This document shows positions 15,900 through 23,326 of a stretch of DNA of 64,000 bases, in pieces. Position 1 is the first letter of the stretch; each line of letters opens with the position of its first letter. The DNA comes from RYN-230 sp963793825. GTDB lineage: Bacteria; Actinomycetota; Actinomycetes; Streptosporangiales; Streptosporangiaceae. The DNA is taken from NCBI GenBank assembly GCA_963793825.1, contig CAWCBE010000015.1, positions 175,131-239,130 on the forward strand, in the 5' to 3' direction. Position numbers and translations under genes: made by a program. A model generated the notes under the pieces. That model searched no databases. It was not told the DNA's origin and saw only the letters and a program-made list of their open reading frames with translations.

Positions 15900-17091
15900 G
15901 TGCGGCCGCGGCAGGCACCTCGAACAGCAGCGCGCTGCCCTGGCCGCCACCGCCACACAGCGCGGCCGCGCCCAGCCCGCCGCCGCGCCGGCCGAGCTCG
16001 TGCACCAGGTGCAGGGCGATCCGGGCGCCGGACGCCCCGATCGGGTGGCCCATGGCGATGGCCCCGCCGTTCACGTTGACCATCTCGTCCCCGACGCCGA
16101 GGTCCCGCATGGACTGGATGGCGACGGCCGCGAACGCCTCGTTGATCTCGATCAGGTCCAGGTCGGGCACACCCAGCCCGGCCTTGCCCAGCGCATGCCG
16201 GATCGCGGCCGACGGCTGGGACTGCAGCGAGGTGTCCGGCCCGGCCACGACACCATGCGGGCCGACCGTGGCCAGCACCGGCGCACCGTGCTCCGCCGCG
16301 GCCTCCGCCGACATCACCACCACGGCGCCGGCGCCGTCGGAGATCTGCGAGGATGACGCGGCCGTGATCGTCCCGTCCGGGGTGAAGGCCGGGCGCAGCG
16401 CGCCCAGCGCCTCTGCCGTGGTCTCCGGGCGGACCCCCTCGTCGGTGTCGAACAGCACCGGGTCGCCGCGCCGCTGCGGGACCGGGACCGGGACGATCTC
16501 GCCGACCAGCAGGCCGTCCTTGATCGCTGCGGCGGCCCGCTGGTGTGAGCGCGCCGAGAACTCATCCTGCTCCGCCCGGCCGATGCCGAGCCGGGCATTG
16601 TGCCGGTCAGTCAGCTCGCCCATCGGTGAGTGGTCGAACGCGTCCGTCAGCCCGTCCCAGGCCATCGCGTCCAGCAACTCGATCGAGCCGTACTTGTGCC
16701 CGGCCCGCGCGCCCGGCAGCAGGTGCGGCGCGCCGGTCATCGACTCCATCCCGCCGGCCACCACGACATCGAACTCGCCGGCCCGGATCAGCTGCGCGGC
16801 CAGCGCGATGGCGTCCAGCCCGGACAGGCACACCTTGTTGACCGTCACCGACGGCACGGTCATCGGGATGCCCGCCGCGACCGCGGCCTGGCGGGCCGGG
16901 TTCTGGCCCGCGCCCGCCTGGAGCACCTGGCCCATGATCACGTAGTCGGCCTGGTCACCGGTGAGGCCGGCCCGGTCCAGCGCCGCCTTGATCACCATGC
17001 CGCCCAGCTGCGCGGCCGTGAAGCCCTTCAGCGAGCCGAGCAGCCGGCCGACGGCGGTCCTCGCTCCCCCGGTGATCACTGCTTCCCGCAT
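15892..17091 (-). CDS. Acetyl-CoA C-acetyltransferase (thiolase)
   Basis: A 399-residue thiolase of the acetoacetyl-CoA type, which joins or splits acetyl-CoA units. The nucleophilic Cys is in VNKVCLSGLDAIALAAQ; INEAFAAVA, GGAIAMGHPIGASGAR and AALCGGGGQGSALLFE carry the catalytic His and second Cys. Full length. It is divergent from the epimerase gene with 126 bp between starts and overlaps meaB downstream. From memory, Streptomyces coelicolor has the same run of meaB, thiolase, epimerase and the scy/filP filament genes, so this is a conserved actinomycete block. It could be written atoB/fadA-like; substrate length cannot be told from sequence. Confidence 0.94.
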   Translation of the reverse strand: MREAVITGGARTAVGRLLGSLKGFTAAQLGGMVIKAALDRAGLTGDQADYVIMGQVLQAGAGQNPARQAAVAAGIPMTVPSVTVNKVCLSGLDAIALAAQLIRAGEFDVVVAGGMESMTGAPHLLPGARAGHKYGSIELLDAMAWDGLTDAFDHSPMGELTDRHNARLGIGRAEQDEFSARSHQRAAAAIKDGLLVGEIVPVPVPQRRGDPVLFDTDEGVRPETTAEALGALRPAFTPDGTITAASSSQISDGAGAVVVMSAEAAAEHGAPVLATVGPHGVVAGPDTSLQSQPSAAIRHALGKAGLGVPDLDLIEINEAFAAVAIQSMRDLGVGDEMVNVNGGAIAMGHPIGASGARIALHLVHELGRRGGGLGAAALCGGGGQGSALLFEVPAAAARG

Positions 17092-17217
17092 GCTGCAACC
17101 TCCGCCGCGCTGCCCGGCACCGTGCCCGCCGCGGCGGCGCCCACCCTGGCGGTCGCGGCAACCAGGGCCTCTGCCACGATACCCAGGAGAAGGATGCCAC
17201 CCGGGATGGAGGCTGCC

Positions 17218-17640
17218 GTGCTACTCCGGATAGACCATGTCGGGATCGCCTGCCGCAACCTGGATGAGGCGATCGCCCGCTACGAATCCGTGTTCGGGCT
17301 GACAGTGGTGAGCCGCGAGGAAAACCTCGAGCAGGGGGTGCGCGAGGCAATGCTGCAGGTCGGGCAGGCGGCGGGTGGCCTGACCTGGGTCCAGCTGCTC
17401 GAACCGACGGGCCCGGACACCCCCGTGGGCAAGTACATCGCCCGCCGCGGGGAGGGAATCCATCACGTGGCCTATGCCGTGGCCGATATCACGGCCGCGC
17501 TCGCCTCGATCGGGGCGACGGAGATCCGCGCGCTCGATCAGCGGCCCCGGCACGGTTCCATGGGCGCGTCGATCGCGTTCCTGCACCCAGCGGACCTGGG
17601 CGGCGTGCTGACCGAACTGGTCGAGCCGGCGATTGGCTGA
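17218..17640 (+). CDS. mce: Methylmalonyl-CoA epimerase
   Basis: A 140-residue glyoxalase/VOC-fold enzyme that interconverts (2S)- and (2R)-methylmalonyl-CoA. It reads LLRIDHVGIACRNLDEAIAR, with the metal-binding His in IDHVGIA, a second His in GIHHVAYAVADI, and Glu residues in WVQLLEP and VLTELVEP. GTG 17218 is chosen because GGAGG sits 5 nt before it and it gives the usual N-terminus. In-frame ATGs at 17194 and 17206 would add only a few residues. With meaB and the cobalamin adenosyltransferase elsewhere in the window it supports a B12-dependent methylmalonyl-CoA route between propionyl-CoA and succinyl-CoA. Confidence 0.93.
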   Translation: MLLRIDHVGIACRNLDEAIARYESVFGLTVVSREENLEQGVREAMLQVGQAAGGLTWVQLLEPTGPDTPVGKYIARRGEGIHHVAYAVADITAALASIGATEIRALDQRPRHGSMGASIAFLHPADLGGVLTELVEPAIG

Positions 17641-17983
17641 CGCCGCCCGCTGAATGGACGGGCGACACCATGGGGGCACCCCCGCCCGGGAATGTACCGG
17701 TATGTAACACTCTGAAGAGAGCAATGCGTTCTGCCGGTACCGCCCTGGTCGGGCCACCCTCCCGCCAATAGGGCCGAACTGCACGGATCCATGGCATGAG
17801 GAAACGAGAAGCCACCGCTAATGCCTGCTCGTTAGGAGTACGCTGCGAGGCACCGGGCTAGCGGCACACTCTCCGCACCTGCCAGGTTTCGGGGCGGCCT
17901 GTGACGCCACCTGGCCAGGGGGGGTGGACCGCGATGCCCTGCCCGCCCCGCATGTCCCCCTCGTCTACCCAGGATCAAGCCAC
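17641..17983. other. Intergenic region before the FilP-like gene
   Basis: No gene is supported here. The segment 17790-17860 is less GC-rich and probably carries the promoter of the coiled-coil gene. I could not settle on -35/-10 boxes. Confidence 0.4.
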
Positions 17984-19405
17984 ATGCAGCCTGAAATCGA
18001 CGCCCAGCTCAGCAACTTCTTTGAGGAAACCACCCCCCGTGAGTTCGCGCGGGTGATGCGCGGCTACGACCCGCATCAGGTTGACGAATACTTCAAGCAA
18101 CTCGACGGCGAGGTGCGCCAGCACCGGGAGCAGGTCCAGGCGCTGCAGCAGGAGCTGTCAGATGCGCACCGGCAGATCCGGGAGCAGGAGCGCCCCACCT
18201 ACGCCGGCCTGGGCTCACGCATCGAGCAGCTGCTCCGGCTGGCTGAGGAGCAGGCCACCGAGATCGCCCAGGAGGCCCGGTCCGCGGCGAACGAGCTGAA
18301 CGCGGCGGCCAAGGTCGACGCGGCCGAGGTGCGCGCGGCGGCCGAGAACGAGGCGGCGGAGCTGCGGGCCAACGCCAAGCGGGAGACCGACGAGCAGCGG
18401 GCGTCAGCGGAGCGGGACGCGGACGCGATCCGGACCAGCGCGCGGCGCGAGGCGGACGAGCTGACCTCCACCACCGAGCGCGAGGTCTCCAAGCTGCGGG
18501 CGACCGCCGACCACGAGGTGGCGGAGAAGCGGGCTGCGATCGAGCGGGACATCGCCAAGCTGCGGACCACCACCGAGCGCGAGGTGGCCCAGCTCAAGGC
18601 GTCCGCCAAGCGGGAGCGGGACGAGATCCTCACCACCTCCAAGCGGCAGGCTGACGAGATGCGCAGCCAGGCGCAGCGCATCCTGGAGGAGAGCGAGGCG
18701 CAGCGCGCCCAGGCCGAGGCGGAGTTCGAGATCCAGCTGGCATCGCGCCGCGAGGAGGCCGAGCGGCAGGAGGCCGAGCGGCTCGCCGCCGCGCAGTCGG
18801 CCACCCAGAAGCTGGTCAGCGAGGCGGAGCAGCGCGCGGCCACGGCGGAGCAGCGGGCTGCGAAGGCGAGCGCGCAGGCCGAGCAGACCCGCCGCGAGGC
18901 GGACCAGCACTCACGCCAGCTGGTCACCAACGCCAAGAAGAACGCCGACCAGATCGTGGCCCAGGCCAAGTCCCAGGCCGAGCAGTTGCTGGCCGACACC
19001 AAGTCGGAGATCGAGCGGCACCGCGCCCTCGCGCAGCGCGAGGTGGATGAGCTCACCAAGCAGAAGGAGAGCATCTCCAGCCACCTGGCGCAGATTAGCC
19101 AGCTGCTCGGCACCCAGATGCCGGGCCTGGCCGATGCGCTCAAGCCGCGGCAGGCGGTCGGGGTCACGCCCGCACCCAAGGCCGTCGGCGCGGCACCTGC
19201 CGCGCCGACTCAGGCCGCCCCCGCGGTACCGCCGCGGGCCAGCGCTCCCGCGGCCACCCAGGCGGCACCCCGGCCAGCCCAGCCCGTCCAGGCGCAGCCG
19301 ACCCAGGCCCAGCCCGTTCCGGCACAGCCTGCGCAGGCCGCGGCGGCCAAGCAGCCTGTCTCGGCCAAGGCCAAGGCCAACGACGAAGAGTGGTGGACCA
19401 AGTAA
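17984..19405 (+). CDS. FilP-like coiled-coil cytoskeletal protein with DivIVA-type N-terminus
   Basis: 473 residues. The N-terminus has a DivIVA-like motif (EFARVMRGYDPHQVDEYFKQ) and a short coiled coil. Then comes GLGSRIEQLLRLAEEQATEI and a very long Ala/Glu/Arg/Lys coiled coil (about residues 85-370) with repeated AEREADEIRxxA-type heptads, ending in REVDELTKQKESISSHLAQI. The last 100 residues are Ala/Pro/Gln-rich and finish in EEWWTK. Streptomyces FilP and Scy, which organise polar growth, share this design, and the gene sits beside the methylmalonyl-CoA epimerase as they do. I take it as a FilP/Scy relative acting at the hyphal tip. ATG 17984 has AGGA upstream; GTG 17924 is an in-frame alternative. 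A strong terminator follows. Confidence 0.85.
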   Translation: MQPEIDAQLSNFFEETTPREFARVMRGYDPHQVDEYFKQLDGEVRQHREQVQALQQELSDAHRQIREQERPTYAGLGSRIEQLLRLAEEQATEIAQEARSAANELNAAAKVDAAEVRAAAENEAAELRANAKRETDEQRASAERDADAIRTSARREADELTSTTEREVSKLRATADHEVAEKRAAIERDIAKLRTTTEREVAQLKASAKRERDEILTTSKRQADEMRSQAQRILEESEAQRAQAEAEFEIQLASRREEAERQEAERLAAAQSATQKLVSEAEQRAATAEQRAAKASAQAEQTRREADQHSRQLVTNAKKNADQIVAQAKSQAEQLLADTKSEIERHRALAQREVDELTKQKESISSHLAQISQLLGTQMPGLADALKPRQAVGVTPAPKAVGAAPAAPTQAAPAVPPRASAPAATQAAPRPAQPVQAQPTQAQPVPAQPAQAAAAKQPVSAKAKANDEEWWTK

Positions 19406-19418
19406 CCAGCCCCCCGCG

Positions 19419-19452
19419 AACGGGGGCCGGCGCCGAGGCGCCGGCCCCCGTT
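19419..19452 (+). terminator. Strong 16-bp terminator hairpin after the FilP-like gene
   Basis: The arms AACGGGGGCCGGCGCC and GGCGCCGGCCCCCGTT are perfectly complementary with only GA between them (so the top pairs open as a loop). The second arm runs into TTT. It starts 13 bp after the stop codon. Confidence 0.8.
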
Positions 19453-19501
19453 TCGGTGTGGCCGGCGCGGCGGCCGGGCTTCGTGCCGTGGGCGCGGACC
19501 G

Positions 19502-20266
19502 TCAGCTCATCGCAGTCTGGCCGCCATCGAGGATGAGCACCTGGCCCGTCATGTAGGACGAAGCCTCGCTGGCCAGGAAGATCGCCCCGCCCGCCATCTC
19601 GTCGGGCCGGGCCCACCGTCGCATCGGCACCGTGGCGACGGTCGCCGGCCCGGCGGTCTCGTCCTCCCATAGGTTGCGGTTCAGGTCGGTCGCGGTCCAC
19701 CCCGGGCACAGCGCGTTGACCCGCACCCCCTGGGCCCCCCACTCCACCGCCAGCGACTTGGTCAGTGAGATGAGCCCGGCCTTGGCGGCGCCGTAGGGCG
19801 ACAGGAATGGTGCGGCGGCCACGCCGGCCACCGACGCGACATTGATCACCGACCCGGTGCCCCGCTCCACCAGGTGCGGGCCGACCGCGTGGCAGACGTA
19901 CATGGCCGAATCCAGGTTGAGCCGGATCAGCTTGTCCCAGCCGGCCAGCCGCAGGTCCAGGAAGGGCACCATGAAGCTGGACCCGCCCGCGTTGTTCACC
20001 ACGATGTCCACGGTGCCGAGCTGGCCGATGGCGGTCCCGACGGCAGCGGCCACCGATTCCCGCTCGGTGACGTCCGCCGGGATGATGACCGCCTTCCGGC
20101 CCAGCGCGCCGATCTGCTCCGCCGTGTCCGCCAGCCCGTCCTCGCTGCGCGCCACCAGGGCCAGATCGGCACCGGCGCCCGCCAGCGCGACCGCGATCAC
20201 CTGCCCGATCCCGCGCGAGGCGCCGGTGACGAAGGCATTCTTGCCAGTCAGGTCGAAGAGCGGCAC
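19502..20266 (-). CDS. Short-chain dehydrogenase/reductase
   Basis: A 254-residue classical SDR. It has the NAD(P)-binding TGASRGIGQVIAVAL, IVVNNAGGSSF, catalytic Ser in VINVASVAGVAA, and YxxxK in LSPYGAAKAGLISL. The C-terminus has ILDGGQTAMS as in FabG-like enzymes. The substrate is unknown. GTG 20266 has GGAAGG 7 nt before it and lies 2 bp past the stop of the upstream hydrolase gene, so the pair are one transcript. A longer start at 20281 would overlap that gene. Confidence 0.92.
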   Translation of the reverse strand: MPLFDLTGKNAFVTGASRGIGQVIAVALAGAGADLALVARSEDGLADTAEQIGALGRKAVIIPADVTERESVAAAVGTAIGQLGTVDIVVNNAGGSSFMVPFLDLRLAGWDKLIRLNLDSAMYVCHAVGPHLVERGTGSVINVASVAGVAAAPFLSPYGAAKAGLISLTKSLAVEWGAQGVRVNALCPGWTATDLNRNLWEDETAGPATVATVPMRRWARPDEMAGGAIFLASEASSYMTGQVLILDGGQTAMS

Positions 20267-20268
20267 GC

Positions 20269-20980
20269 TCAGTCCTTCCACTCAGTGGGCAGCGGGGCGG
20301 CGGCCGGGTTGACCCGGCGCACGATCTGGTCCAGCACGATACGCACGTACGGCTCACCGACCCACAGGTGCTTGGCCCGGTCCACGGCGACCACCTCGGC
20401 CTGCGGGACCCGGGCGAACCGGCGGCGGGCTTCCTCGGGGCGGAGGTAGTCATCCAGCTCAGGCACCAGCACTAGCAGCGGCTTACCGGAGGCGGCCCAG
20501 GCGTCCAGGTCCGCATCACCGGCGCGGTGCAGCGCGGGCGAGAGCAGGATCGCGCCGTCCACGGCGGGATCGTTGCCCCACATCAGCGCCAGCTCGGTGC
20601 CGAACGACCAGCCGACCAGCCACCGCCGTGGCAGCCCGGCGGCCACGGACCAGGCGATGGCCGCCGCCAGGTCGTGCCGCTCCGCCTGGCCATCCCCGAA
20701 CTCACCGTCACTGCGGCCGTGGTCGGAGGCGGCGCCCCGGGTGTTGAAGCGCAGCACGGCCAGGTCGGCCAGGGCGGGCAGCCGGTAGGAGGCCTTGCGC
20801 AGGATGTGGCTGTCCATCATCCCGCCGTGGGTAGGCAGCGGATGCAGGCACACCAGCGTGGCGACCGGGTCCCGGCCGGCGCTGGGCCAGCTCCCCGACC
20901 AGGTCCAGCCCGTCCGCGGTGTGCAGGGATACTGGTTCCCGGTCGGCCGGCAGTACCGTGCTCGCCCTGATCTCAGTCAT
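20269..20980 (-). pseudogene. Alpha/beta hydrolase, single frameshift
   Basis: The N-terminus is read from ATG 20980 (GAAGGA upstream): MTEIRASTVLPADREPVSLH, then DGLDLVGELAQ. Around 20870-20885 the reading frame must move by one base to continue with DPVATLVCLHPLPTHGGMMD and the rest: nucleophile elbow LVGWSFGTELALMWG, acid region LVPELDDYLRPEEA and His in VDRAKHLWVGEP. All parts of a serine hydrolase triad remain, so only a one-base indel in a GC-only stretch (ccggccggcgctgg on the plus strand) breaks it. It may be true decay or a sequencing error. It lies 17 bp from the small zinc-protein gene before it and 2 bp from the SDR gene after it. Confidence 0.8.
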
Positions 20981-20997
20981 CGCAGTCCTTCACGTCC

Positions 20998-21354
20998 TTA
21001 CCTGCCCACCTGGCGGCCCGGCCGCCGCTGCATCCGCCGCTGCCAGCATGGCCGGTGCCAGTGGCGCCGCTCGTTGGGCCCGGGGATCAGGCTAGGCCAG
21101 GCCACGATGTGCGCCACGCCGGGCGGGATTTCCTGGTCACATCCGGGGCAACGATAGCTTTTCACCGCGGCCGCACCCGGTACCATCCGGACGATCCAGT
21201 CCCCGTCCGGCCAGGATTCGTGGTGTTCCGGCCCGATCGGCGCGTCCGGGCCGTCATCCGGGCCGGCGGGACGCGCCGCCGGGACGCCCCGCGATCCGGC
21301 CCGGCCCCGGCGCGGTGCCCCGTCCGGCAGCCGGCGGGCCCGGCGCGGGCTCAT
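20998..21354 (-). CDS. Small zinc-ribbon-like actinobacterial protein
   Basis: 118 residues. An Arg/Pro-rich N-terminus precedes a compact domain SYRCPGCDQEIPPGVAHIVA, then ERRHWHRPCWQRRM, giving a CxxC...H...HxHxxC set likely to hold zinc. I recall similar proteins next to filP in other actinomycetes, sometimes labelled ATP/GTP-binding without proof; no nucleotide motif is visible here. It is first in a run with the hydrolase and SDR genes. The upstream neighbour on the same strand ends at 21414, leaving a 59-bp gap. Confidence 0.75.
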   Translation of the reverse strand: MSPRRARRLPDGAPRRGRAGSRGVPAARPAGPDDGPDAPIGPEHHESWPDGDWIVRMVPGAAAVKSYRCPGCDQEIPPGVAHIVAWPSLIPGPNERRHWHRPCWQRRMQRRPGRQVGR

Positions 21355-21413
21355 GGCCGGACCTTTCCCATGGCGGCGACCTTACCGGCGGGATCCGTGT
21401 CCCCCGGCGGTGG

Positions 21414-23027
21414 CTATGAGCTGAGCAGCCCGAGCGGGCTGGGCGCGGCGAACCTGATGCGGAGGACCGTCTCACCGCTGGGGAACCGCACGGTATCGGC
21501 CTGGGCCGGACGGTACCGCGGGTCCTGCGCGCCCTCGGCGGCGAGCTCCGCCAGGACTGCCCGCTTGCTGCTGGTGGTGACGCTCAGGTCCGCGGACCTG
21601 AGCGGCGCGGCCGCGGCGGCCACTCCCGGGCTGGGATCCCCGAACGCGCTCACCCGGACCGGCTGCTTGCCTTCGACGTCGGCGATAAGCACGATCAGCC
21701 GGGCATCAACCTGCCCCGCGACCAGCTGCCTCTTCTCCCGGCCCGACAGCCAGGCGGCCGCCTGGCCGGCGAGTTCCGCGCCGGCCAGCCGCCGATCGGA
21801 CAGGTCCTTGGCCAGGTCCGACCGGTAGGCGGCGGCCCCGCCGGGGGCCGCCGCCCGGATCGCGATCTGCTGGTCTCCCGAGCCGAACCGGGCGATCACG
21901 CCCGGCGCATAGACCGACTCCAGCCGGGCCCCGAGCTGAGCCTGCAACGCCGGCGTGGCCACGATGACTGCACTCCCGGACACGCTGCCCGAACCAGGCC
22001 ACAGCACGCGCAGCCGGGCGCTGGACATTCCGTCCGTCTGGAGCACCCGGCACATCACCGGGTCGCAGGCGACAGTGTCGCCAGTGGCGACCTGGCTGGC
22101 CACCCAGGTACCAGCGCCATCGCGGATTCCCGGTGGCAGCTCGGCGGAGGGTATGAGCCGGGCATGGCCGCCACGCCCGCGGTAATGCAGCGCCGCGAAA
22201 GTGCCGGCCGCCATGGCCAGGGCCAGGATGATGGCGAATCCGGCCATCTGATAACCCCGCCGCGGACGCCTTTTTCCGGTCTCTCCTGGGACGGCTTCCC
22301 CGCGCGCGCTGGCCCCGGGCGCGCGCGGCGCCGGGATGCGGCCCGGCTCAGCCGGGCCGGAGCCTGCCGCCGCCGGCCGCGACGGCGCCCGCCAGGCCGA
22401 CCAGGCGGCGCTGGCGTCCGCGTCGCCCCTGGCGTGAGCTGCGGAGCTTTCCTGCCCAGCCGCTGGCCGGGGCACCGCAGCCTGCTGGTCAGCAGGATCC
22501 GCGGCCGGCGCGCCGGCCTGTACCGGGCCGGAAACGACGGGAATCGGCTGGGTGCTGGCCTCGGCCGCACCGGCCCGCCCTTTCGCATCCATTAAGGTAA
22601 AAGGCGGTGGCAGTGTGGCACCGCCATTCTTGCCGGCCGGCCCAGGGGCAAAGGGCGCAGCTGCCGGTGCGGGCCCATTTCTCGCTCCCGGCGCGGCGGT
22701 CTCGCTTTTCCCGGCGCCTTCTTCCTCGTCCCGTGCTTTCGATGCCGCGACCGCGGCGTGAAAGCGCTCAGCAAACGATTCCGGCAGCGCTGGCCGGTCC
22801 ACCCGCGCTGGCGGCCGGGCCCCATTGACCCCCCGGACCCGCTGCGGCAACGGGGACGGCTGCCCCGGGCCCCGCCCGGTCCCTGATCCTGCACCGCCAG
22901 CGGGCGCGGCGGATGGCGGCTCGCCTTCTTCCGGCACGGGTGAGAGCGCGGCCGGCGCCGCTTCGTCTGGCCGGTCCGCCGTCTCCGGCGGACGCCGCGA
23001 GGACGGGACACGGCTGGTTTCGCGCAT
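21414..23027 (-). CDS. Proline-rich single-pass membrane protein, function unknown
   Basis: 537 residues. About 255 N-terminal residues are Pro/Ala/Arg/Glu-rich and look disordered and cytoplasmic. A basic stretch (GKRRPRRGYQ) then precedes one membrane span (AGFAIILALAMAAGTFAAL), and roughly 255 residues lie outside. The outside part has CDPVMCRVL, with two Cys that could pair, and mixed alpha/beta features but no family I recognise. ATG 23027 is preceded by AGGGGG at 7 nt; a TTG at 23033 is in frame. The gene is divergent from the exopolysaccharide cluster and shares its upstream region, so a link is possible but unproven. Confidence 0.72.
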   Translation of the reverse strand: MRETSRVPSSRRPPETADRPDEAAPAALSPVPEEGEPPSAAPAGGAGSGTGRGPGQPSPLPQRVRGVNGARPPARVDRPALPESFAERFHAAVAASKARDEEEGAGKSETAAPGARNGPAPAAAPFAPGPAGKNGGATLPPPFTLMDAKGRAGAAEASTQPIPVVSGPVQAGAPAADPADQQAAVPRPAAGQESSAAHARGDADASAAWSAWRAPSRPAAAGSGPAEPGRIPAPRAPGASARGEAVPGETGKRRPRRGYQMAGFAIILALAMAAGTFAALHYRGRGGHARLIPSAELPPGIRDGAGTWVASQVATGDTVACDPVMCRVLQTDGMSSARLRVLWPGSGSVSGSAVIVATPALQAQLGARLESVYAPGVIARFGSGDQQIAIRAAAPGGAAAYRSDLAKDLSDRRLAGAELAGQAAAWLSGREKRQLVAGQVDARLIVLIADVEGKQPVRVSAFGDPSPGVAAAAAPLRSADLSVTTSSKRAVLAELAAEGAQDPRYRPAQADTVRFPSGETVLRIRFAAPSPLGLLSS

Positions 23028-23326
23028 GCACAATCCCCCTGAGGCGTGAGCGGGACGCCGTCAACTGCCGTACAGGGGAGCACACGCCAAGATGCTTGGC
23101 AAGGCTCGTCACGACATGTCACTACGTGGGGACGATCAGCCATAGCAGCGCCGCCCGGGCGGCCGGACCCCCCCCAGCGCGCCCGGCGGGCGGTTAATTC
23201 TGGCAAAAGCGCTTACAACCGGCCGCCCGCCCAGTACCTTCTGACTGCGGTCGCTGAGAAGGGGCCGAGTCAAGGCGCTGACGTGGCAGTACGTCGCGTG
23301 AGGTCGTGCGCAGATGACGCCGCACC
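23028..23326. promoter_or_regulatory. Divergent region upstream of the polysaccharide modules
   Basis: No gene is convincing here. At 23205-23214 lies aaAAGCGCTTac, with the 8-bp palindrome AAGCGCTT (23207-23214), which resembles LacI/CcpA-family operator centres. The stretch 23190-23230 is less GC-rich than its surroundings. It may control module A or the divergent membrane protein gene. Confidence 0.35.

Noticed and set aside
17671..17686. GGGGGCACCCCC hairpin after the epimerase gene
   Set aside because: With only two bases between the arms the stem must open to about four pairs, too weak to call a terminator.
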